Source of the DNA: Micrococcaceae bacterium
Lineage (GTDB): Bacteria; Actinomycetota; Actinomycetes; Actinomycetales; Micrococcaceae
Assembly (NCBI GenBank): GCA_025465475.1
Contig: JAODMR010000053.1
Span: forward strand, 1-56,641
Direction: 5' to 3'
Length of the DNA stretch: 56,641 bases
Positions within the stretch are counted from its first letter, which is position 1. Every line of letters begins with the position of its first letter. The notes below the pieces were generated by a model. It had not been told where the DNA came from and did not search any database. It saw only the letters and a list, made by a program, of their open reading frames with translations. The position numbers were made by a program, and so were the translations under genes. Below, piece after piece: positions 41,980 to 49,865 of this stretch.

Positions 41980-42132
41980 CCGAGTGTCGACTTCTGCACG
42001 CCTCCTTTTGGGTCGAGTGTCGACATCTGCACGCTTACACCCCGGTCGAGTGTCGACTTCTGCACGTTTACACCCCGGTCGAGTGTCGACTTCTGCACGT
42101 TTACACCTCGGCCGAGCGTCGACTTCTGCACG
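41980..42132 (+). repeat. Five-copy 33-bp tandem repeat array
   Basis: A 21-bp core, (C/T)+CGAGTGTCGACTTCTGCACG, begins at 41980, 42013, 42046, 42079 and 42112, exactly every 33 bp. The 12-bp linkers are also related: TTTACACCCCGG between the central copies, CCTCCTTTTGGG at the left end. The second copy has ACATCTGC for ACTTCTGC. The forward reading frame would repeat eleven residues (STSARLHPGRV), but no gene is supported. Confidence 0.95.
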
Positions 42133-42151
42133 CCTCCTTCAAGCCGTCGGG

Positions 42152-42171
42152 GTGCTTATCTCGACACTCGG
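42152..42171 (-). repeat. Inverted copy of the repeat core
   Basis: GTGCTTATCTCGACACTCGG is the reverse complement of a CCGAGTGTCGA-type core with an ATAAGCAC end. Eleven bases (CCGAGTGTCGA / TCGACACTCGG) could pair perfectly with the first repeat (41980), folding the array. Confidence 0.9.
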
Positions 42172-42200
42172 CAGCGATGGTGACGTCGGCTGTGGATAAA

Positions 42201-42218
42201 GCCGGAAGAGGTTCCGGC
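42201..42218. promoter_or_regulatory. 18-bp palindrome before the DUF559 gene
   Basis: GCCGGAA-GAGG-TTCCGGC is a perfect 7-4-7 inverted repeat ending 7 bp before a CATACT -10-like hexamer (42226-42231). It is well placed for an autoregulatory operator. Confidence 0.55.
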
Positions 42219-42237
42219 AGCCGACCATACTCTTGGC

Positions 42238-43176
42238 ATGCCTGCACCGACGCCCTTGCCGCAAATCCTCGTGGGGCGCTCGTTTGCCCTGCAGGAGGCT
42301 TCATCCTCGCTTAGCCGCAGGAGAAGTCAGGCAACCGACCTTTTCACGCCGAGCCGCGGAATCCGGGTCCCGTGGGGCGTTGATCAGCCACTCGAGGACA
42401 TTCTCCGCCCCGTGCTGCTGGTGACGCCCGGTGCAGTGGCCAGCCACGCCACGGCGGCCCGTCTGTGGCATATTTCCCTCCCCGCCTGGCAGCAAGGCGA
42501 GTTGCGGCTGCACATCACCAGACCGGGAACGACGACGGCGGCAGTCCGGTTCGGCGTCGTCGGTCACCGTCTCCGTCTGACGGGGGACGAAGTCTGCCTC
42601 GCGGAAGGGCTGCCCTGCACGACGCCGGCACGAACCTGGTTAGACCTGGCGTCGGTGTTGACGCTTGATGACCTTGTTGCAGCTGGCGACTCCATCATCT
42701 GCGCGCACCAGCGCAGCTTTGAGCCCGAACGCCCTCCGCTGGCTCTGCCGACGGCCCTTGCGCGGACGGTAGCGGCGCACCGGGGAGCGCGCGGGGTGGC
42801 GACTGCCAGGGAAGCGCTGCAGCTCCTGCGAGTCGGTTCCGACTCTCCGCCCGAGACATTGCTACGGCTTGAACTTGTGCGTGCCCGGCTGCCGGAACCC
42901 GAGCTGAACGTCGTGATCAGGGATTCCCTGGGAAAAGACGTGGCATGGCCGGACCTTGCGTACCGGAAGTACCGCATCGCCATTCAGTACGACGGCGCGC
43001 ACCACCTGTCGCCCGATCAGCAGGAGTCGGACGCCCGCCGAGACCGGGGAACGATGCTCGCCGGCTGGATCTCCATCACCGTCACCAGCGCTCTGCTTGA
43101 GGACGTCGGCTACTCCGGCGTCGTGTCGATGATTCGTGGAGCGTTGCTGTCCCGCGGCTGGAATCCCTCCGATTAA
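42238..43176 (+). CDS. DUF559/Vsr-like endonuclease-domain protein with AbiEi-like N-terminal region
   Basis: This 312-residue protein starts at an ATG lying 6 nt behind CATACT (leaderless type). The N-terminal 200 residues resemble AbiEi-type antitoxin/DNA-binding regions of actinobacterial DUF559 proteins (LLVTPGAVASHATAARLWHISLP, LPCTTPARTWLDLASVLTLDDLVAAGD). The C-terminal 80 residues are restriction-endonuclease-like: VAWPDLAYRKYRIAIQYDGAHHLSPDQQESDARRDRGTML. In relatives the position after AI in IAIQYDG is usually Glu; here it is Gln (about residue 249), so metal binding may be altered. Repeats flank the gene on both sides in opposite orientation. The function of the family is not established; toxin-antitoxin and DNA-repair roles have both been suggested for its parts. 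Confidence 0.8.
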   Translation: MPAPTPLPQILVGRSFALQEASSSLSRRRSQATDLFTPSRGIRVPWGVDQPLEDILRPVLLVTPGAVASHATAARLWHISLPAWQQGELRLHITRPGTTTAAVRFGVVGHRLRLTGDEVCLAEGLPCTTPARTWLDLASVLTLDDLVAAGDSIICAHQRSFEPERPPLALPTALARTVAAHRGARGVATAREALQLLRVGSDSPPETLLRLELVRARLPEPELNVVIRDSLGKDVAWPDLAYRKYRIAIQYDGAHHLSPDQQESDARRDRGTMLAGWISITVTSALLEDVGYSGVVSMIRGALLSRGWNPSD

Positions 43177-43200
43177 GCCCACACTCGGCGCGGTTGGGTG

Positions 43201-43261
43201 GTGCTTATGTCGACACTCGGCGGGGCGGCGGGGTGGCAGGGGTGCTTATGTCGACACTCGG
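43201..43261 (-). repeat. Two inverted copies of the dcd-side repeat core
   Basis: GTGCTTATGTCGACACTCGG occurs at 43201-43220 and 43242-43261 (41 bp apart); its reverse complement is CCGAGTGTCGACATAAGCAC, the same core as the array upstream of the gene. A degraded ACACTCGGCG lies just before at about 43191. The second copy supplies the last codons and stop of the UMF1 transporter gene. Confidence 0.92.
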
Positions 43262-44577
43262 CGGGGTAAGCGGGGTGCCCGGAGGGGGAGCAGCAGGATC
43301 AGGCCCAGGAGGAGCACCAGCAGGATGCCCAGGATGCCCCAGCGCTGGGCCCCGAACCAGGTGATGAACAGGCCAAACAGCATGGGTGCCAGGAACGAGG
43401 CGGCCCTGCCCGTGGTCGCATACAACCCGAACAGCTCGCCCTCCTTCCCCTCCGGTGCCAGCCGCCCCAGGTACGTGCGCGCCGAGGACTGCGCCGGCCC
43501 AACAAAAAGGCACAACAGCAGGCCAAAGATCCAGAAGACCGTCTTACCCTCCGAGAACAGCAGCACCGTCCCGGACACCAACAGCCCGACCAGGGACAGC
43601 ACGATGACGGTTTTCGGTCCCAACCGGTCGTCCAGCACCCCGGCGGTCAGGGCGCCGACGGCGGCCACCACGTTCCCGGCGATGGCAAACATCAGCACAT
43701 CACCGGTGCGGAAACCAAAAGTCCCGACGGCGATCACGGCACCGAAGGTGAACACAGCAGCGAGCCCGTCCCGGAAGATGGCGCTGCTGAGCAGGAAGTA
43801 CAGGGTGTGCCGCTGCGTCCTGGCCAACCGCCGGATGGTGTGGAACAGCTCCACGTAGGACTGGAGGAACCCCGGCCGGGCGGTTCCGGCCGACGGGCGG
43901 CTCTCGGGTACTGCCAGCAGCACCGGAATGGAAAACAGCACAATCCAGGCGGCGGAGAAGAGTGCGACCACCCGGTAGGTCATTCCGTCATCGGCGGTGA
44001 CGCCGAACAGGCCGACCTCGGGAGCGATCAGGCCGTAGTACACGAGCAGCAGCGCGACGATGCCGCCGAGGTACCCGGCCGACCAACCCAGCCCGCTGAT
44101 CCGTCCGATCGTCGCCGGGGTGGAGATCTGCAGCAGCATCGCGTTGTAATTGACGCCAGCCAACTCCGAAAACACGTGTCCGGCCGCGATGGCCAGGCAA
44201 CCGAACAGCAGGTACGACTCGTGCGGCTGGACAAAAAAGCAGCTGGCGGTCAGGGCGGCAACGATGAAGGTGTTGATGCCCAGCCACAGTTTCCGCCGGC
44301 CGCTGTGATCCGCGCGTTGCCCCGCCACCGGGGCCAACACGGCGATCGCGATCCCTGAGATGGAGAGGGCGAACGCCAGTACGGCGGAGGCATGGTCGGC
44401 CCCACCGAAGGCATCGCCGGTGAGGTAAAGGGCGGTGAAGATGAACGTCGTCATGACGGCGTTGAAGGCCGCGGACCCCCAGTCCCAGGCTGCCCAGGCC
44501 ACTACCTGCTTCCGCCGGCCAGCTGAATGTCCGGCGGGCAGGTCCGGCACGGTGGTAGCCGCAGGAATCTCACTCAT
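43246..44577 (-). CDS. MFS transporter, UMF1/Atg22-like family
   Basis: This protein has 443 residues from the ATG at 44577; an ATG at 44586 (three residues longer) is also possible, and TATAGC lies just upstream of both. It is a twelve-helix membrane protein of the vacuole-effluxer (Atg22/UMF1) MFS group: KQVVAWAAWDWGSAAFNAVMTTFIFTALYL at the first helix is characteristic, as is SELAGVNYNAMLLQISTPATIGRISGLGWSAGYLGGIVALL. The cargo is unknown; fungal Atg22 exports amino acids. The last residues (RRVST, stop) are encoded by a copy of the dcd-side repeat, so the C-terminus seems to have been rewritten by it. Confidence 0.87.
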   Translation of the reverse strand: MSEIPAATTVPDLPAGHSAGRRKQVVAWAAWDWGSAAFNAVMTTFIFTALYLTGDAFGGADHASAVLAFALSISGIAIAVLAPVAGQRADHSGRRKLWLGINTFIVAALTASCFFVQPHESYLLFGCLAIAAGHVFSELAGVNYNAMLLQISTPATIGRISGLGWSAGYLGGIVALLLVYYGLIAPEVGLFGVTADDGMTYRVVALFSAAWIVLFSIPVLLAVPESRPSAGTARPGFLQSYVELFHTIRRLARTQRHTLYFLLSSAIFRDGLAAVFTFGAVIAVGTFGFRTGDVLMFAIAGNVVAAVGALTAGVLDDRLGPKTVIVLSLVGLLVSGTVLLFSEGKTVFWIFGLLLCLFVGPAQSSARTYLGRLAPEGKEGELFGLYATTGRAASFLAPMLFGLFITWFGAQRWGILGILLVLLLGLILLLPLRAPRLPRRVST

Positions 44578-44765
44578 GGTCTGCATGCTATACGGCACCC
44601 CACCACCGTCCGCCGGCGAAACGGGATTGGGACCAAATAGATATGCACGGCAAGGCACATTCCCGGAGGAGGGCTTGGCGGCCTTGATAAACTGGGAGTG
44701 AATCCCGACGCAGACCCCGCCACACCTGACGCATTCGACGAGACCAGAAAACGCGGAGCCCCATC

Positions 44766-47747
44766 GTGCAGATCATCCTTGCCGTCCATTTCGGAGCGGC
44801 ATTGGTGGCGCCTTGGATCTTCCCCCGGCTGGGCCGCAGGGCCTTCTACCTGCTTGCCGCCGTTCCGGCCGCGGCGTTCGTGTGGCTGTTGTTCCAGCAC
44901 GGCGCTGTATACGCGTCCCCGGCAGGCGCTCCAGCCGAAGTTGTGCCGTGGATTCCCCAGCTGCAGCTGAACCTGGCGTTCCGCATGGACGCCCTGGCCT
45001 GGATCATGTGCCTGCTGGTACTGGGCGTGGGTGCGCTGGTGCTGGCCTACTGCGGCCGCTACTTCAAGGATGGCGACCCGGGCCTGGGCGGGTTCGGTGC
45101 CCAGCTCCTTGCCTTCGCTGGAGCCATGTTCGGGCTGGTCACTGCCGATGACCTGATCCTGCTGTTCATCTTCTGGGAACTCACCACCGTCCTGTCCTAT
45201 CTGCTGATCGGTTATGCCCGCGCCCGGATCGGCGCACGCCGGGCGGCGCTGCAGGCCCTGCTCGTGACCACGTTCGGCGGCCTGACCATGCTGGTGGGCC
45301 TGATCATGCTTGGCCAGGCGGGGCGGACCTACCGGATCTCCGAGCTCCTGGCCCAGGCTCCCCACCTCTTTGCAGCAGGCAGCCCCACCGCAGGCATCGT
45401 CAACGTTGCCCTCCTGCTCATCCTTGTTGGCGCCATCTCCAAGTCCGCGCTGGTGCCCTTCCACTTTTGGCTCCCCGGAGCCATGGCCGCCCCCACCCCC
45501 GTCAGCGCCTACCTTCACGCAGCCGCCATGGTCAAGGCAGGAATCTACCTGGTGGCCCGGCTGGCCCCCGGCTTCTCCGACACGGCGTACTGGCAGGCCA
45601 TGGTCCTGGTCCTGGGCCTGGCAACGATGCTGATCGGCGGCTGGCGTGCCCTCCGGGAGTTCGACCTAAAACTCATCCTGGCCTACGGCACCGTCAGCCA
45701 GCTCGGTTTCCTGACCGCCGTCGTCGGCGTGGGCAACCGGGACGCGGCGCTCGCCGGGCTCGCCCTGCTGCTGGCACACGGACTGTTCAAGGCCACCCTG
45801 TTCTTGGTGGTCGGCATCATCGACCACCAGACCGGCACCCGGGATATCCGCAACCTGTCGGGAGTGTTCCGCTCGGCCCCGGCCCTGGGCGTCGTGGCCG
45901 GCATCGGCGCGGCCTCCATGGCGGGGGTGCCGCTGACGGCCGGCTTCATCGCGAAGGAATCGGTCTACGAAGCGCTGGTGCACGTCGCCCAGGAGCGCGG
46001 ACCTGCAGGAATCCTGGTCCTGGCGGCTGGCGTCGCCGGTTCCGTCCTGACCTTCGCCTACAGCGCCCGATTCCTCTGGGGTGGTTTCGCCGACAAGGAC
46101 AAGGGCATGGCGACCGTGTTCAAGCCGGTGCCCGGTGCCTTCCTTTTCGCCCCGGCCCTGCTCAGCGTGCTGACGGTGGTGTACGGGCTGTGGCCCGTGC
46201 CGGTGGACAGCTGGATCGCCGGCTATGCGTCCCTGTTTCCCGCGGAAGGGGAGGTTACGCATCTGGCCCTCTGGCACGGCCTCACCCCCGCCCTGGGCCT
46301 GACAGCCCTGACGCTGGCAGCGGGAACCGCGCTGTTCCTGGGCCGCTCGACCGTCACCCGCCTGCAGGACCGGTCCCCCTCGCTTGGAAGTGCCGAGGCG
46401 GCCTACCGGGGACTGGTCAACGCCGTGGACGCCGCCGCCATCTGGGTCACCGGCCGCACCCAGCGCGGATCGCTGTACTTCTACCTCTCCGTCATCCTCA
46501 CCACAGCCATCGGAGCGAACGTGCTGGCCCTGTTCCTTGGCCGGGTGCCGCTGCCGGACACCGTGTACTGGGTGGATCCGGGCTCGCCCGTCCAGCTGGT
46601 CGCGGCTGCCGTCATCATTGTTGGCGCCGTGGCAGCGGCGCGCGCCAACAAGCGTTTCCTGGCCGTGCTGATGGTCAGTGTCACCGGTTATGGCATCGCC
46701 CTGATTTTCGCGCTGCAGGGCGCCCCTGACCTGGCACTGACCCAGATGCTGGTGGAGACGATCATCCTGGTCGCGTTCGTGCTGGCCATGCGGCGCCTGC
46801 CCGCCCGGCTGCGGGAGCGCACGGTGGGCTCGCACCGTGCTGTCCGGCTGTTGATAGGTGCCGCGTTCGGCCTCACCATGGTGTGCGTGGCACTGGCCGC
46901 CATGGGCGCCCGCACCGCCCGGCCCGTGTCCCTGGACTTCCCGAACCTGGCATACACCGGTGGCGGGGGACTGAACATCGTCAACGTCACCCTGGTGGAC
47001 ATCCGGGCCTGGGACACGTTTGGGGAGATCACGGTCCTGGCCTCCGCCGCCACGGGCGTGGCGAGCCTCATTTTCCTGCGCAGCAGGGGCGACCGGCTGG
47101 CACGGGCCGCAACCGTGCAGTCAGGCAGCGTGGGCCGTCGACAGGAGGCGGGACTGAGGAACGACGACGGCGCCCTTGCCACCGCGCGCAGGTTCGCCAC
47201 GGTTAACCGCGACCCCTGGCTGGTCGCGGGCCGCACGCTTGCCCCGGAGCGGCGCTCGATCATTTTCGAGGTGATTACCCGCCTCCTCTTCCACAGCGTG
47301 ATCGTTTTCTCGATCTACCTGTTGCTCGCCGGCCACAACCTTCCCGGCGGCGGGTTCTCCGGCGGCCTCATTGCCGGCCTGGCCCTGACCCTGCGGTACC
47401 TGGCCGGTGGCCGCTTCGAGCTGGCCGAAGCCGCCCGCGCCAGTGCCGGCCTGCTCCTGGGCGGCGGTCTCGCCCTGGCCGCCGTGACCGGCGTTGCGCC
47501 GCTCTTCCTGGGTGGCTCCGTGTTCCAAAGCGCCATCCTGACGTTCTGGCTGCCCGTTTTTGGCGACATCAAGTTCGTCACGTCCACCCTCTTCGACATC
47601 GGCGTCTACCTGGTGGTCGTCGGCCTGGTGCTGGACGTGCTCCGCAGCCTGGGTGCGGAAATCGACGAACACGAGGAAAACAACACCTCCGACGAGGACG
47701 AAGCCGAGCTGGACGACGACTCCCTGGAGGTGGCTCGTGGCCGCTAA
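44766..47747 (+). CDS. mrpA: Mrp Na+/H+ antiporter subunit A with fused subunit B domain
   Basis: This 993-residue membrane protein is the first and largest subunit of the multi-protein Mrp antiporter that expels Na+ in exchange for H+. The NuoL-like part (about 1-500) contains LFIFWELTTVLSYLLIGYARARIGARRAALQALLVT and WLPGAMAAPTPVSAYLHAAAMVKAGIYLVARL. An MbhD/MbhE-like part follows (VTGYGIALIFALQGAPDLALTQMLVETI). The C-terminal 170 residues are the MrpB domain (LLLAGHNLPGGGFSGGLIAGL), ending in an acidic tail. The start is GTG 44766 with GGAGCCCCATC upstream. It overlaps mrpC by 11 bp. Confidence 0.95.
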   Translation: MQIILAVHFGAALVAPWIFPRLGRRAFYLLAAVPAAAFVWLLFQHGAVYASPAGAPAEVVPWIPQLQLNLAFRMDALAWIMCLLVLGVGALVLAYCGRYFKDGDPGLGGFGAQLLAFAGAMFGLVTADDLILLFIFWELTTVLSYLLIGYARARIGARRAALQALLVTTFGGLTMLVGLIMLGQAGRTYRISELLAQAPHLFAAGSPTAGIVNVALLLILVGAISKSALVPFHFWLPGAMAAPTPVSAYLHAAAMVKAGIYLVARLAPGFSDTAYWQAMVLVLGLATMLIGGWRALREFDLKLILAYGTVSQLGFLTAVVGVGNRDAALAGLALLLAHGLFKATLFLVVGIIDHQTGTRDIRNLSGVFRSAPALGVVAGIGAASMAGVPLTAGFIAKESVYEALVHVAQERGPAGILVLAAGVAGSVLTFAYSARFLWGGFADKDKGMATVFKPVPGAFLFAPALLSVLTVVYGLWPVPVDSWIAGYASLFPAEGEVTHLALWHGLTPALGLTALTLAAGTALFLGRSTVTRLQDRSPSLGSAEAAYRGLVNAVDAAAIWVTGRTQRGSLYFYLSVILTTAIGANVLALFLGRVPLPDTVYWVDPGSPVQLVAAAVIIVGAVAAARANKRFLAVLMVSVTGYGIALIFALQGAPDLALTQMLVETIILVAFVLAMRRLPARLRERTVGSHRAVRLLIGAAFGLTMVCVALAAMGARTARPVSLDFPNLAYTGGGGLNIVNVTLVDIRAWDTFGEITVLASAATGVASLIFLRSRGDRLARAATVQSGSVGRRQEAGLRNDDGALATARRFATVNRDPWLVAGRTLAPERRSIIFEVITRLLFHSVIVFSIYLLLAGHNLPGGGFSGGLIAGLALTLRYLAGGRFELAEAARASAGLLLGGGLALAAVTGVAPLFLGGSVFQSAILTFWLPVFGDIKFVTSTLFDIGVYLVVVGLVLDVLRSLGAEIDEHEENNTSDEDEAELDDDSLEVARGR

Positions 47748-48198
47748 CCTGACCCTCCTGACAGTGATGGGCGTGCTCTACGCCTGCGGCATCTACCTGC
47801 TGCTGGAACGCAGCCTAACCAGGGTGCTGCTGGGCTTGATGATGCTGGCCAACGCCACCAACATCCTCCTCCTGGCCACGGGGGGCTACGCCGGACTGGC
47901 GCCCCTGTTCATCAAAGGCGTCGCGGTGGAGGCGTACAACGACCCGCTGCCCCAGGCGCTGATCCTGACCTCCATCGTCATCTCGTTCGCGGTGACCGCC
48001 TTCATGCTCGGCCTCATTTACCGGTCCTGGCTGCTGAGCCGGGCCGACGAGGTCCAGATTGATCCGGAGGACCGGCGGGTCGCCCAACAAGACATTTACG
48101 ACGTCGAAGAGGACTCCGTCATCGCTCCCGACACCAGTGAGTTCCCCGCCGAGACCGGAACCAGCCGGAAGAAGACCAGGGCGGGGGGTCGACCATGA
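47737..48198 (+). CDS. mrpC: Mrp antiporter subunit C
   Basis: This protein has 153 residues from GTG 47737, inside the end of mrpA, with CTGGAGG upstream. It is homologous to NuoK, with three helices: LLTVMGVLYACGIYLLLERSLTRVLLGLMMLANATNILLL and PLPQALILTSIVISFAVTAFMLGL. The charged C-terminal 50 residues (DEVQIDPEDRRVAQQDIYDV onward) are cytoplasmic and longer than in Bacillus MrpC. Its stop overlaps the mrpD start by ATGA. Confidence 0.94.
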   Translation: MAANLTLLTVMGVLYACGIYLLLERSLTRVLLGLMMLANATNILLLATGGYAGLAPLFIKGVAVEAYNDPLPQALILTSIVISFAVTAFMLGLIYRSWLLSRADEVQIDPEDRRVAQQDIYDVEEDSVIAPDTSEFPAETGTSRKKTRAGGRP

Positions 48199-49865
48199 CT
48201 GGCCTCGCCGGGCTGGCCCCGCTCGCCGTCGTCCTGCCCTTCCTCGGCGCGGCCCTGACGTTCGTCCTGATCCGGCACCCGCGTGCACAACGGACGGTCA
48301 GCATCGGGCTGCTCACCGCCACTTTGCTGCTGGAAGTCCTGCTGCTGGCCGCGGTGTGGAACTCCGGGGCCGTGGCGGTCCGGCTGGGGGGCTGGCTGCC
48401 GCCGGCAGGCATCGTCATGGTCGTGGACCAGTTCTCGTCACTGATGCTGGTGGTCTCGTCCACCGTCAGCCTGGCGGTTCTCGTCTACGCCACAGGCCAG
48501 GGCGCGGCCGATGGGGACCGGGAAGGCCCAATTTCCATCTTCCACCCCACCTACCTCATCCTGGTCGCCGGCGTATCCAACGCGTTCCTCTCCGGGGACC
48601 TGTTCAACCTGTATGTCGGGTTCGAGATCCTCCTGACGGCCAGTTACGTGCTCATGACGCTCGGCGGTACCGGGGCGCGCATCCGGGCCGGAGTGACGTA
48701 CGTAGTGGTCAGCGTCGTCTCATCGCTGCTGTTCCTGATCGCCATCGCCGTGATTTACGCGGCCACCGGAACCATCAACATGGCCGACCTGGCCGGCAAA
48801 CTCGCGGACCTGGACCCCGGCATCCAGACCCTGCTGCACCTGATGCTGCTGGTGGCGTTCGGGATCAAGGCAGCCGTCTTTCCGCTGTCCTTCTGGCTGC
48901 CGGACTCCTACCCCACGGCACCGGCTCCCGTGACGGCCGTGTTCGCTGGCCTGCTGACCAAGGTGGGCGTCTATGCGTTGGTCCGCACTGAAACCCTGCT
49001 GTTTCCCGGGGAGCACCTGAACAACCTGCTGATGGTGATCGCGCTGCTGACCATGATTGTGGGCATCCTGGGTGCCCTGGCCCAGGCGGACATCAAACGC
49101 ATGCTTTCCTTTACCCTGGTCAGCCACATCGGTTACATGGTGTTTGGCCTGGCCCTGTCCTCCGTCGTCGGCCTGGGCGCAACGGTGTTTTACGTGGCGC
49201 ACCACATCACCATTCAGACCAGCCTCTTCATGGTCACCGGCCTGATCGAACGCCGCGGCGGGACCGCATCGGTCGACCGGCTTGGCGGATTGGCGAAACT
49301 CTCCCCCCTGCTCGGAACCCTGTACTTCCTTCCGGCCATGAACCTTGCGGGCATTCCCCCGTTCTCGGGTTTCCTTGGCAAGCTCGGGCTACTGCAGGCC
49401 GGCGTCGCGCTGGGCACGCCCTTGGCGTATGTGCTGGTGGTCGGCGGTGTGGTCGCCAGCCTGCTGACCCTGCTGGCCATGGCCCGGGTTTGGAACCGCG
49501 CCTTCTGGCGGAAGCCTGAGGACGCGGAGCGTCCGGACCCGTTGCTTCTGACAGGCGCCGGCACCGGCAGCACGGCAGATGTGGGCGCCCGCTCCGGGAG
49601 CAGGGCAGTGTCGAGGGCGGCACGGCGATCCCCGAGGACGGTGGCGGCCCGGCGGCCCGGCACGACGGCGGCGGCCGATCGGGGCAGCACCCGCCTGCTG
49701 CCGGGCATGATGGTGGGATCCACCCTGGCCCTGGTGGTTTACGGCCTGGCGTTGACCGTGTTCGCCGGACCGCTGTTCCAGCTAAGCGACTCCGCCGCGC
49801 AGGAAATGCTGGACCGGACGGCGTATATTTCCGCCGTTCTAAATGGAGCAGGGGTGTCGAAGTGA
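48195..49865 (+). CDS. mrpD: Mrp antiporter subunit D
   Basis: This 556-residue NuoM/N-like proton-channel subunit shows GDLFNLYVGFEILLTASYVLMTLGG (helix with the key Glu) and AAVFPLSFWLPDSYPTAPAPVTAVFAGLLTKVGVYALVR (conserved Lys) as family signatures. Between the last two helix groups there is an unusual Arg/Ser/Thr/Gly-rich loop (about residues 440-510, GTGSTADVGARSGSRAVSRA) that has no counterpart in the core fold. It overlaps mrpC and mrpE by 4 bp each, indicating tight translational coupling. Confidence 0.94.
   Translation: MTGLAGLAPLAVVLPFLGAALTFVLIRHPRAQRTVSIGLLTATLLLEVLLLAAVWNSGAVAVRLGGWLPPAGIVMVVDQFSSLMLVVSSTVSLAVLVYATGQGAADGDREGPISIFHPTYLILVAGVSNAFLSGDLFNLYVGFEILLTASYVLMTLGGTGARIRAGVTYVVVSVVSSLLFLIAIAVIYAATGTINMADLAGKLADLDPGIQTLLHLMLLVAFGIKAAVFPLSFWLPDSYPTAPAPVTAVFAGLLTKVGVYALVRTETLLFPGEHLNNLLMVIALLTMIVGILGALAQADIKRMLSFTLVSHIGYMVFGLALSSVVGLGATVFYVAHHITIQTSLFMVTGLIERRGGTASVDRLGGLAKLSPLLGTLYFLPAMNLAGIPPFSGFLGKLGLLQAGVALGTPLAYVLVVGGVVASLLTLLAMARVWNRAFWRKPEDAERPDPLLLTGAGTGSTADVGARSGSRAVSRAARRSPRTVAARRPGTTAAADRGSTRLLPGMMVGSTLALVVYGLALTVFAGPLFQLSDSAAQEMLDRTAYISAVLNGAGVSK

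Noticed and set aside
41980-42171. Possible CRISPR array
   Set aside because: The units repeat every 33 bp, but the 12-bp linkers are short and similar to each other, there are no 30-40 bp unique spacers, one copy is inverted, and no cas gene is near.
41984-42199. Open frame over the repeat array with an 11-residue repeated peptide (STSARLHPGRV)
   Set aside because: It exists only because the repeat length is a multiple of three; there is no ribosome-binding site, and two other frames are equally repetitive.
45666-46835. 389-codon open frame antisense to mrpA
   Set aside because: It is a shadow of a well-conserved membrane protein gene; composition is typical of antisense translation.
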